22,506 nt of DNA. Origin: WFQV01 sp964611145 (GTDB lineage: Bacteria > Bacteroidota > Ignavibacteria > Ignavibacteriales > Melioribacteraceae). Both the position numbers and the translations under genes were made by a program. Shown here in pieces: positions 7,908-15,998 of the stretch. How positions within the stretch are numbered: position 1 is the stretch's first letter; each line of letters starts with the position of its first letter. The notes beneath the pieces were generated by a model. That model searched no databases, had not been told where the DNA came from, and was given only the letters and a program-made list of their open reading frames with translations. The stretch covers positions 1 to 22,506 of the forward strand of contig CAZSYM010000038.1 in NCBI GenBank assembly GCA_964611145.1, written 5' to 3'.

Positions 7908-10900
7908 ATGAGATGGAAATTATTATTCTTTTTTCTGTTAACTTTCTCTTTGGCGGTTGCGCGGCATAATATCGAAATTGAAGTAAAAGCCCACGGTTTT
8001 GTCGTAACGGTCGAAATACCCAAAGTGAATTATTCTGACACACGGGTGGGAAATTTAACGCGCCGTGATTATTATGAATTTGAAGATTATTCCAAATCGG
8101 GGGAGTATAAATTACCCTCTTTTAATTTTGTTTTTGCCTTGCCGCCTTCCCTTGAGCCGCACATATCCGAAGTAAATAAAGAAGAAATTGCTTATCCTAA
8201 AATCGTTCCCGCGATAAATCCGCAATTGGTAAGGCTCAACGACTCCACAATTGTTAAGCGGGAATTTTCTTCTCCACAAAATTTTACCGCTGGAAATAAT
8301 GTCCCCGACTTTGAAGTGGAAAGTTATTTCTGGTATCGTGATTTTTATTGCGTGGCGATTAAAATAAATTCTCATAAATTTGAGCCTTCTACAAACACCT
8401 TAACCGAAATAAGAAAAATCAAATTGGATTTTGAATTTCCTTCCGGATATTCCTTTGCAAAGCATTCGCCGATTCTTGTGAAAAGTCCTTTCGATAATTT
8501 GCTCAGGGATTTTTTCGCTAATTCCGATATTGCCGAACAGTTCCGTTCCTCTCGAAAACCGGCAGATTTCAGCGATACGACGGGAGCGTGGATCAATTAT
8601 AATAACACCTATTTGAAAATTTCCGTAGCGGAGGATGGGATTTATCGACTTACCCGCACTTTCTTTGAAAAGTACGGAATAGATATTTCGAAAATTGCTC
8701 CGTCAAGTTTCAAATTGTTGGAGAGCGGGAAGGAAATCCCCTTGTATGTGAAAGAGGAAAATGGCGGTACGGGTTTTCTCGAGTTTTACGGACATAAAAA
8801 TTACGGCTTGCATTATAGAGAATTGAACTCGGATAATGAAGATTATAACGAGTACCTCAACAAATTTACCGATACCACTTATTATTTTTTGACTTGGAAC
8901 GAAACCAATGGTAAAAGAGTTCGCGTGAACAATGATTATTATAACGCTGTGGGCGATACGTTAAATTATTATCTCTGTTTCCGCCATTATGAAAAAAATA
9001 ATTGGGTACAAAATTTAAACAGTAATGAAACCGCAAATCAAATGCCTGATTGGCATAAAAATAAAACTTGGTATTGGATGTGGCTGGGAGATTGGAATTC
9101 TCCCCGTACATTTGATTTTGAAGTAACCGATGTCGTGCCGGGTAAAGAGGGGAAAATATATTTTAAAATGACAAGTGGCGGTTCGAATGTTGCCGCGAAT
9201 TCTCATCAAGTGGCTTTGTATTTCAAAAATACAAAACTGGATTCGGCAAATGTTGATCGCTTTCGGCAGGTGTTGTTGAGCGGAAATTTTTCTTCGGATG
9301 TTTTAAGCGAAGGCAAGAATGATTTCAAAGTGTTCAACCATAAAAACGGTACACTACCGAATTTCTTGGCTGTGGATTGGTACGATGTTGAATATCCCCG
9401 ATATTTAAGGCTTTTGGAAGATTCTCTGATTTTCAAAGTTCCGACGGATATTTCGGAGGGCAAAAGAATAATTGCAGTATCGGGTGCCACTTCGGGGAAT
9501 TATGTTATTTACAGGATTAAACCCTCGCCGTTGAAAATTTCGGGCTACGTTTTAGAAAACGGAAATCTTTTCTTTTCTGATTCGATTGTTGCCGGTGCGG
9601 AGTATGCTGTTTTTTCCGAGGGGAAATTGTTGCTTCCGCAATATGCTCGAAAAATGCAATTTCACAATTTGCGTTCGGACAAATCCCAAGCGGATTATCT
9701 CGCTATCACTCATAGGAAATTTGTTGAAGGTGTAAACAGGTATGTCGATTTTATCCAAAGTAAATTCGATGTTTCTACCAAAATTGTAAACGTGCAGGAT
9801 ATTTTCGATGAATTCGGTTACGGTTATCCGACTCCGCGGGCGGTAAAAAACTTTCTGGAGTTTGCTTTTTGGAATTGGACGCCGCCAAAGTTTTCATATC
9901 TCGAACTAATCGGGGATGCTTCTTACGATTATAAGTATATTCGTTATAAAAACGAAGGTGTGAAAATAAGTGTTAATTATGTCCCTGCACGCGGTTATCC
10001 CGTGGGGGATAATTGGTATGCCGTTTGGAAAAATAGCGACCCGCCCGTTCCCCAATTCAAGTTGGGTAGATTACCCGTTGTTTCCGAAGATGAGCTGGAT
10101 TATTTCTTGACAAAAATTCAGAACAATGAAAATTCCAAATTCGATGATTGGAATAAAAGATATTTGTTCTTTAGCGGTGGAGCTAAGCAAAGCGAGTCCG
10201 CACAAGTCAAAGCCGCCAATGACTCGATTATTTTTAACTACGTAAAACCTCGCCCCATTGCAGGTAAATATACGCATTTTTACAAAACTTATAATCCGCC
10301 TTCCAGTTTGGGACCTTATTCACAAGAAGAAATTCAAAAGGCGATAGACGAAGGTGGAATATTTATTTCTTATCTCGGGCATAGCGGAACCGCAACGTGG
10401 GATAACGGGATCAATTCCGTGAAACAGTTGGAAAATAAAGTTGACAGGTATCCGTTGATTACCGATTTCGGCTGTTCCACTAACAAATATGCCGAACCCG
10501 ACATACTTTCCTTCGGTGAAAGATTTTTGTTTAATTCTAACGGGCAGGCTATCGCTTATAACGGTAATTCCTCTTTGGGTATTTTTTCCACCGCAACAAC
10601 GGCTCCGAGATTTTTTTACCGGGAAATTCTTTCCGATTCTTTGCACGAAATAGGAAATGCGTCTCTCTATTCAAAATATGAATTGTTTGCCCGCTATGGT
10701 TATGGTTCTGCGAATAAGGTTTTTGCCCTTACCAATGTTGTGCTTGGTGATCCGATCGTACGATTGAAAATTCCCGTTAAGCCGAATATCAACGTCAGGG
10801 AAACCGGTTTTATCTTTCCACAAAATTTGAGCGATAACGAAGATTCCGTGTTGGCGCGTGTCGTGGTGAACAATTTCGGTCTTGCACCTTTGGATTCTTT

Positions 10901-13235
10901 TGATGTGCAAATATCACAATACTACAACGGTGAAGTAGTTAAAAAAGAAGGGCGAAGAATAATTCTGCCCGAATACGCCGATACTCTGGAATTTTATTTC
11001 CTTACGAAAAATAAGCCTGGCTCCCATCTCTTAAAAATTGAAACCGATACGGAAAACGAAATAGATGAAATTTATGAGGATGATAACTCTGCGGAGATAA
11101 GCGTCAATGTGTTTTCTATGGATGTAAGAGATATGTTGCCTTCTCAAGTTAACAACGGAGCCGAAGACCATCTGATTTTGCTTTTGCCTCCTATGGGGAA
11201 TAAGAAAAGTGTTACCCTCCTTTTCGAAACTTCGGACGACAACGAATTTCGTAATGCCGATAAACAATTTTTTACCGCCGATAGCTTCTTCGTGAATGTC
11301 CCTATAAATCCTATTGCACAAGGTGAACGGAAATGGCTAAGATACAAGCTCAATGAAAGTGGAAAGCAATTTTCTAAGGTTAAATCTTTCGTTGGATCAG
11401 CTTACAAATACGTGCTAACGGATTCAGTAGGATGGACGGTATTGCATGCGGATTCATTTTCTTTCGATAACGGAATCCGATTGGGAAGACAAAGCGTTAC
11501 AATTTCGGTACTTTCCGCTGGTGCTTATTCGGGTGCTACATGTACCATTTCCAAAAACGGAAGGAATTTGTTGGGAGATACTTTTTTCGCGGGCATGTCT
11601 ATTGTGGTTTTCGAACCTTCGACGATGGAGGTTGACACGGCATTCGGGCTGGAACTTTTTCAGAAGCCTCAAAATGTGCAGGCAATGGCGGATTTTATTA
11701 ACTCAATCGAATATGGTAAAATTGTCGCGATGGGAGTTTCCAACGATGCACGGAACAATATGTCTTCCGCTTTACGAAATGCAATTAAAACTCTCGGAAG
11801 CACTAAAATAGATTCCCTTGTATTTCAAGGCCCTTGGGCTTTAATAGGTTGGAAAGGTGCGCCTGCCGGTAGCGTGGTAGAGGCTGTGGGAGGGAAATAT
11901 TCGCCTCCTATTGTTATTGATTCCACTTTCGTGGTCGGTTATCAACGCGGTAGCTTTTTGACGGAGGCAATAGGTCCCGCTTCGCGCTGGAATACTCTCA
12001 AAACGGTTTTTGGGCAACCTTCCCATTCCCGCTTCGAAATGAAATTAATTGGTATTAGAGTCGATGGAACGAGAGATACATTGGGCGATGTTGATCTGAC
12101 CGGAGAACTTGTTCGATTGGATACCGTCAGTGCGTCGGAATATCCTTATTTGCAGGCTTTAATCGAATTCTCGGCGGGAGATAGCGGTACTTCGCCGGTA
12201 TTGAATTTTTTCGGTGTTGATTATGAAAACGCTCCGGAGTTGGGAATAAATTATCAAACGGTTTCTCTTTCGGCGGATACGGTGATGCAGAATGAGAATA
12301 TTACTCTTCGTTTCTCCGTTTTTAATGTTGGTGGCGATTTGAACGATTCTTGTTCGATTAAAGCTGTTTTGATAAAACCCGATAAAAGCGAAAAAGCGCT
12401 TCTCGATACGAGTGTAACCTCGATAAGAAGCACGGAACACGAGGATTTCAAAGTGAATTATTTAACCAATTTTGTTGACGGATACGGTGAATTCAAATTC
12501 AAAATTGTTGTTGATGCGGAAAACAAAATCCCCGAATTTTTTGAAGACAACAATGTATTCGAGCAACCGTTTTATGTGGCTAAAGATACGATTACTATTC
12601 TTAATTCCGCAAGATTTGATGTAACTTTCGACGGCGAAAGGATTTTTGACGGGGATTATGTTTCTTCGCGTCCGAATATAGTTTTCCGAATGAATTACAC
12701 TTTCGGCTTTGATTATAACGATACTTCCGCTTTTCAGATTTCAATTGACAATGTGAAAGTACCACATTCCGCTTTGGCCATACAAAGTTTTGATACCGCT
12801 AAAAAAGAAATTGTGATGAAATATAAACCTTCTTTGCAAAACGGCGAGCATTTTATAAGAATCACGGGAGAAAATATTTTCAATGCGGAGGATAATTCCC
12901 AAGGATATTCAAAGTATTTTTATGTTACCGATAAACTTGAACTCCGTGATATTTATAATTATCCCAATCCCTTTTCCGATAAAACGTATTTTACTTTCCG
13001 ATTGACAAAGATCCCCGATGCGGTTGACATAAAAATCTATACGGTAGCTGGGAGATTGATTAAAACCATTGAAGTGGTGCCGTCGGAGTTGAATTTGAAT
13101 TTCAATAAAATTTGCTGGGATGGTACGGACGAAGACGGAGACGCCGTGGCAAACGGTACTTATCTTTATCGTCTTTCCGTCCGAGCGGGGGATGAAAAAT
13201 TAAGTTCTGTGAATAAAATCGTTAGGTTAAGATAA
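7908..13235 (+). CDS. Gingipain-type (C25) cysteine peptidase with ILEI-like domain and T9SS tail
   Basis: A 1775-aa exported multidomain protein. A signal peptide (MRWKLLFFFLLTFSLAVA) leads into an N-terminal region with GAWINYNNTYLKISVAEDGIY (about 227 on), like the pre-catalytic domains of C25 peptidases and the T9SS sortase PorU. The C25 domain spans about 590-955, with catalytic His825 (YLGHSGTATWDNG) and Cys856 (DFGCSTNKYAEP). Two CARDB-like beta domains follow (about 960-1068 and 1440-1558), flanking an ILEI/FAM3-like domain (about 1190-1328; GMSIVVFEP, IEYGKIVAMGVSNDA, LGSTKIDSLVFQGPWALIGWKG). An Ig-like segment (1563-1672) and a FlgD-like/T9SS type-A tail (about 1685-1775; NYPNPFSDKT, GTYLYRLS) end it. 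AAAAGGA at 7890-7896 precedes the ATG. It could be a sortase-like processor or a secreted protease; at 1775 aa it is much larger than classical PorU, so the name is withheld. Confidence 0.88.
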   Translation: MRWKLLFFFLLTFSLAVARHNIEIEVKAHGFVVTVEIPKVNYSDTRVGNLTRRDYYEFEDYSKSGEYKLPSFNFVFALPPSLEPHISEVNKEEIAYPKIVPAINPQLVRLNDSTIVKREFSSPQNFTAGNNVPDFEVESYFWYRDFYCVAIKINSHKFEPSTNTLTEIRKIKLDFEFPSGYSFAKHSPILVKSPFDNLLRDFFANSDIAEQFRSSRKPADFSDTTGAWINYNNTYLKISVAEDGIYRLTRTFFEKYGIDISKIAPSSFKLLESGKEIPLYVKEENGGTGFLEFYGHKNYGLHYRELNSDNEDYNEYLNKFTDTTYYFLTWNETNGKRVRVNNDYYNAVGDTLNYYLCFRHYEKNNWVQNLNSNETANQMPDWHKNKTWYWMWLGDWNSPRTFDFEVTDVVPGKEGKIYFKMTSGGSNVAANSHQVALYFKNTKLDSANVDRFRQVLLSGNFSSDVLSEGKNDFKVFNHKNGTLPNFLAVDWYDVEYPRYLRLLEDSLIFKVPTDISEGKRIIAVSGATSGNYVIYRIKPSPLKISGYVLENGNLFFSDSIVAGAEYAVFSEGKLLLPQYARKMQFHNLRSDKSQADYLAITHRKFVEGVNRYVDFIQSKFDVSTKIVNVQDIFDEFGYGYPTPRAVKNFLEFAFWNWTPPKFSYLELIGDASYDYKYIRYKNEGVKISVNYVPARGYPVGDNWYAVWKNSDPPVPQFKLGRLPVVSEDELDYFLTKIQNNENSKFDDWNKRYLFFSGGAKQSESAQVKAANDSIIFNYVKPRPIAGKYTHFYKTYNPPSSLGPYSQEEIQKAIDEGGIFISYLGHSGTATWDNGINSVKQLENKVDRYPLITDFGCSTNKYAEPDILSFGERFLFNSNGQAIAYNGNSSLGIFSTATTAPRFFYREILSDSLHEIGNASLYSKYELFARYGYGSANKVFALTNVVLGDPIVRLKIPVKPNINVRETGFIFPQNLSDNEDSVLARVVVNNFGLAPLDSFDVQISQYYNGEVVKKEGRRIILPEYADTLEFYFLTKNKPGSHLLKIETDTENEIDEIYEDDNSAEISVNVFSMDVRDMLPSQVNNGAEDHLILLLPPMGNKKSVTLLFETSDDNEFRNADKQFFTADSFFVNVPINPIAQGERKWLRYKLNESGKQFSKVKSFVGSAYKYVLTDSVGWTVLHADSFSFDNGIRLGRQSVTISVLSAGAYSGATCTISKNGRNLLGDTFFAGMSIVVFEPSTMEVDTAFGLELFQKPQNVQAMADFINSIEYGKIVAMGVSNDARNNMSSALRNAIKTLGSTKIDSLVFQGPWALIGWKGAPAGSVVEAVGGKYSPPIVIDSTFVVGYQRGSFLTEAIGPASRWNTLKTVFGQPSHSRFEMKLIGIRVDGTRDTLGDVDLTGELVRLDTVSASEYPYLQALIEFSAGDSGTSPVLNFFGVDYENAPELGINYQTVSLSADTVMQNENITLRFSVFNVGGDLNDSCSIKAVLIKPDKSEKALLDTSVTSIRSTEHEDFKVNYLTNFVDGYGEFKFKIVVDAENKIPEFFEDNNVFEQPFYVAKDTITILNSARFDVTFDGERIFDGDYVSSRPNIVFRMNYTFGFDYNDTSAFQISIDNVKVPHSALAIQSFDTAKKEIVMKYKPSLQNGEHFIRITGENIFNAEDNSQGYSKYFYVTDKLELRDIYNYPNPFSDKTYFTFRLTKIPDAVDIKIYTVAGRLIKTIEVVPSELNLNFNKICWDGTDEDGDAVANGTYLYRLSVRAGDEKLSSVNKIVRLR

Positions 13236-13922
13236 ATGTTCCGAATAATACTTTTTAATGTTTTGTTTTTGGTAACTGTTCTTTTCGCCCAGAAAGGGGA
13301 AAGGGTGTTGCCCGTGGAACTACAATATTTCTACGGCGTTTTTCAAGGCGATTCCGTGTGTCTTTATTGGGGAACCGCTACGGAAGTGAACAATTATGGT
13401 TTTCAAGTCCAGCGTACGTTGGATACTTTGTCTAATAATTGGGAAGATATAGGCTTTGTGTTTGGACACGGCAATAGCAATTCTCCCAAGGATTATTCTT
13501 ATACCGACGAAACTCCTCCCGATACCGATATTGTTTATTATCGCTTAAAGCAGATAGACAATACGGGGAATTTCGAATATTCGTGGATTGTTACGGTTTC
13601 TTTGGTTTCATCTGTCTCGGGGAAAAATGAGAATCTGCCGCGAGAATTTATCATTACCAATTTTCCGAATCCTTTTGGCACTGGTTCCAAAACTTCCGTG
13701 GCAAAAACTACCGCCGAGATTTCACTTCCTGTCCCGGAGAGAGTTTCCGTTGTAGTTTATAATTCATTGGGACAAATAGTGTGGAAAAGAAAGAATATTT
13801 TATTGCCTAAGGGGAAAAGTTTTTTCCATATTGATTTGCATGATGAAAGTTCGGGAATTTATTTCTTATCTTTAAAGGTTGGCAATAAAAGAATTGTTCA
13901 TAAAATGATATTTATCAAATAA
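13236..13922 (+). CDS. Small T9SS-secreted protein with type A sorting domain
   Basis: A 228-aa secreted protein. It has a signal peptide (MFRIILFNVLFLVTVLFAQ), then an LPVELQYFYGVFQGDSVCLYW…TATEVNNYGFQVQR module (about 25-122). That module is a fibronectin-like beta domain very common in T9SS cargo, ending YYRLKQIDNTGNFEYS. The C-terminal sorting domain (about 138-228) is a clean T9SS type A signal: NFPNPF (142-147), VVVYNSLGQIV, GIYFLSLKVGN and a final HKMIFIK. There is no recognisable catalytic domain between the two, so the protein is nearly all adhesion/sorting module. It starts right after the C25 gene's stop with no gap and precedes the barrel gene by 13 nt. It may be a surface adhesin or an accessory of its neighbours. 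Export by T9SS is well supported; function is not. Confidence 0.85.
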   Translation: MFRIILFNVLFLVTVLFAQKGERVLPVELQYFYGVFQGDSVCLYWGTATEVNNYGFQVQRTLDTLSNNWEDIGFVFGHGNSNSPKDYSYTDETPPDTDIVYYRLKQIDNTGNFEYSWIVTVSLVSSVSGKNENLPREFIITNFPNPFGTGSKTSVAKTTAEISLPVPERVSVVVYNSLGQIVWKRKNILLPKGKSFFHIDLHDESSGIYFLSLKVGNKRIVHKMIFIK

Positions 13923-13935
13923 ATGTGAGGAGAAA

Positions 13936-15270
13936 ATGAAAAAAGCATTAGTACTTCTTTTATTGTTTTCGGGCTTAACTTTCGGGCAATTTCAACCGCC
14001 GAATCCTAATGAAGGATTATTAGGTGGCGGTTTCGGGCTTACCTGGATTGACGGACAACCGTTTTATGCCGTTCACGTAAATCCCGAATTTGCTTTTGCC
14101 AATATGGGAATCGGGCTGGATTTGAATCTTGAATTTAGCTCGGACGGTAAACTGCGCACCGAGAATTTCAACGAATTTACGGATTATTTGAGTATTATTC
14201 GCTATTTCCGATACGGCAAGAAAGGTGACCCCGTCTATTTTAGAATAGGTGCCTTGGACTATGCAACATTGGGACACGGGAGCATTATGTATGCTTACAA
14301 CAATAGTCCCACTTACGATGCTCGCCGCGTGGGAATGGAGTTGGACATTGATATGAATCAATTCGGTTTCGAAGCCGTTTATGGGAATTTTCTGCAAGCA
14401 GGCGTTATCGGTGTCCGTGGCTATGTTCGCCCCATGAAATTTACGGCATTGGGTTCCATCCCCGTAATCGGTAATTTGGAAATAGGCGCAACGGGCGTTT
14501 CGGATTTTAATCAGAACGCTGCCGTTACTCGTAGTAACTATAATTCACAGACTCATTCGTACGAGCCCGCGGATAAAGGTTCGGTTACCGCTGTGGGAGT
14601 TGACGTTGGCTTGCCTATTATTAGAAGCTCCGTTTTTAATTTCGATTTGTATTACGACTTCGCAAAGATATTGGATTATGGCAGTGGCTCCGCGGCAGGG
14701 GCAATACTTAAATTCCATGGCTTGGGAATTGTTGATGTTACCGCAAAATTGGAACGCCGCATCAATCAAGACCATTATATACCTTCCTATTTTAACTCTA
14801 TGTATGAAATAGAACGTTTTCGTATGGATACCACAACCGGTGTTGTTACGAGTAAGGTACAACAGCTTGCCGCGGCGCAGACTTCTCTTGGCAACGGTTG
14901 GTATGGCGGACTTTTGGTCAAAGTGTTCGGAACGTTCGATATTGTCGGGAGTTATCAACGCTTGGACGAAGCGCCGGAGAGCGGAATACTTCACATGAGT
15001 ACGGATATTTCACCGAAGGATATGTCTTTTATAGCTCGTGCCGGTTATGATAAAATTAACATCAAAGATGAAAAAGATTTGTTTACATTGGACGACCGTT
15101 CCTATTTGTTTGCGGAACTCGGATATAAGCCTTTGCCGTATTTGATTGTTTCAATGGTTTACAACTGGACGTTCACTCCTATTCGTGATGCGGATGATAA
15201 CATAATTGGCTATGAACCGCAAAAGAAAATTGAACCGAGAATCTCTTTGGCTTATCCGATAAATCTTTAA
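13936..15270 (+). CDS. Predicted outer-membrane beta-barrel protein, function unknown
   Basis: A 444-aa protein with a signal peptide (MKKALVLLLLFSGLTFGQ) and then alternating hydrophobic/polar strands with frequent aromatic-Gly turns throughout, as in porin-like outer-membrane barrels. Examples are FGLTWIDGQPFYAVHVNPEF, FEAVYGNFLQAGVIGVRGYVRP, FNFDLYYDFAKILDYG, GNGWYGGLLVKVFGTFDIVGSYQRL and SYLFAELGYKPLPYLIVSMVYNW. The final residue is Leu rather than the usual Phe/Tyr. The N-terminal D-S-R-A-G-G-M-G pattern of PorV is absent, so it is not named PorV. An unusually good Shine-Dalgarno sequence, GAGGAG (13927-13932), lies 3 nt before the ATG, in a group where such sites are often weak, so high expression is plausible. 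It is the last gene before the terminator at 15287-15327. Its role could be transport or anchoring of the two T9SS-type neighbours. Confidence 0.75.
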   Translation: MKKALVLLLLFSGLTFGQFQPPNPNEGLLGGGFGLTWIDGQPFYAVHVNPEFAFANMGIGLDLNLEFSSDGKLRTENFNEFTDYLSIIRYFRYGKKGDPVYFRIGALDYATLGHGSIMYAYNNSPTYDARRVGMELDIDMNQFGFEAVYGNFLQAGVIGVRGYVRPMKFTALGSIPVIGNLEIGATGVSDFNQNAAVTRSNYNSQTHSYEPADKGSVTAVGVDVGLPIIRSSVFNFDLYYDFAKILDYGSGSAAGAILKFHGLGIVDVTAKLERRINQDHYIPSYFNSMYEIERFRMDTTTGVVTSKVQQLAAAQTSLGNGWYGGLLVKVFGTFDIVGSYQRLDEAPESGILHMSTDISPKDMSFIARAGYDKINIKDEKDLFTLDDRSYLFAELGYKPLPYLIVSMVYNWTFTPIRDADDNIIGYEPQKKIEPRISLAYPINL

Positions 15271-15286
15271 TTGATTTTCCTCTTTA

Positions 15287-15327
15287 GAAAACCGCTCTCG
15301 AAATTAACGGGGGCGGTTTTCTTTTTT
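15287..15327 (+). terminator. Intrinsic terminator at convergent gene ends
   Basis: A 14-bp stem, GAAAACCGCTCTCG (15287-15300) with CGGGGGCGGTTTTC (15308-15321), is perfect apart from two G-T wobble pairs. It has a 7-nt loop and is followed by six T (15322-15327). It ends the rightward transcript that includes the barrel gene. It lies 2 nt from the last base of the HAD gene coming from the other side. In that direction the stem ends in four U but lacks a long U tract, so it may slow or partly stop leftward transcription as well. Confidence 0.9.
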
Positions 15328-15329
15328 GT

Positions 15330-15977
15330 TTATAGGACTTTTTCTATCAGGCTCTTTAATTCATCTACGGAGTAAAGGCGAAAATCACTTTTCATTTGCA
15401 AGACTTTTTCCCTTGCGTAACTATCCCATAAAGCCGAAGCCACTTTTATGCCCGCCGATTGAGCGGCGAGAATATCGGCGGGAGCATCGCCAATTAAAAG
15501 TGTTTCTTCAGGTTTCAGAGAAAATTCCTTTAAAAATTTTCTTATCCCTTCGGGCGAAGGTTTATGATTTGTTACATCGTCCCCCGTTACGATTAAGTCG
15601 AAGAAATCATAAACCCCTATCTCTTTCAAAGTAATTACGGAACTTTCCCTTCCCTTGCCCGTGTAAATTCCCAATGGCTTGCCCGCCTTTTTGATTTTAG
15701 CAAGGATTTCCTTTATCCCGGGATAAACGTCCGCAAGTTTTTTGTGATTCTTTTTATAAAAATCGTAATAATCCCTCCGCGCCTTTTCGTAGTTTTCTTT
15801 CATTAATTCTTTTAAGATAACATCTTCCGTAGGACCGAAAAAACGAACGATTTCTTCGTCGCTGTATGTTTTCCCTAAGTATTTTTTTGTAACGAAATTG
15901 AAGGTATCGAATATCAAACGATTTGTAGAGGTTAAAGTGCCGTCGATGTCAAAAATGAAGCCGTTGAATTTTTGCAT
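15330..15977 (-). CDS. HAD-superfamily phosphatase (phosphoglycolate phosphatase-like)
   Basis: A 215-aa haloacid-dehalogenase-type hydrolase with a C1 cap, similar to phosphoglycolate phosphatases and pyrophosphatases such as PpaX/Gph. All four motifs are intact. Motif I is FDIDGTLT with nucleophile D10 and acid D12, motif II is IYTGKG (T106), motif III is NHKPSPEG (K139), and motif IV is LLIGDAPADILAAQSAG (D164, D168). The helical cap lies between about residues 17 and 85. The reaction would be hydrolysis of a small phosphorylated metabolite in the cytoplasm; phosphoglycolate is possible but unproven, since this family is promiscuous. It lies 21 nt downstream of the propeller gene and is probably co-transcribed with it. 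No promoter of its own was seen. Confidence 0.9.
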   Translation of the reverse strand: MQKFNGFIFDIDGTLTSTNRLIFDTFNFVTKKYLGKTYSDEEIVRFFGPTEDVILKELMKENYEKARRDYYDFYKKNHKKLADVYPGIKEILAKIKKAGKPLGIYTGKGRESSVITLKEIGVYDFFDLIVTGDDVTNHKPSPEGIRKFLKEFSLKPEETLLIGDAPADILAAQSAGIKVASALWDSYAREKVLQMKSDFRLYSVDELKSLIEKVL

Positions 15978-15998
15978 TTGTCTTTCGGAAATGTGATT

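Noticed and set aside
7908..13235. Naming the C25 protein PorU and the barrel at 13936 PorV
   Set aside because: The protein is much longer than classical PorU and has ILEI and CARDB-like domains, and the barrel lacks PorV's N-terminal signature. Position alone is not enough.
14545..14994. 149-aa minus-strand ORF, with similar ones at 2131-2613, 6470-6832 and 21141-21593
   Set aside because: All lie opposite well-supported genes, have no recognisable domain, signal or ribosome site, and look like antisense shadows of the codon pattern.
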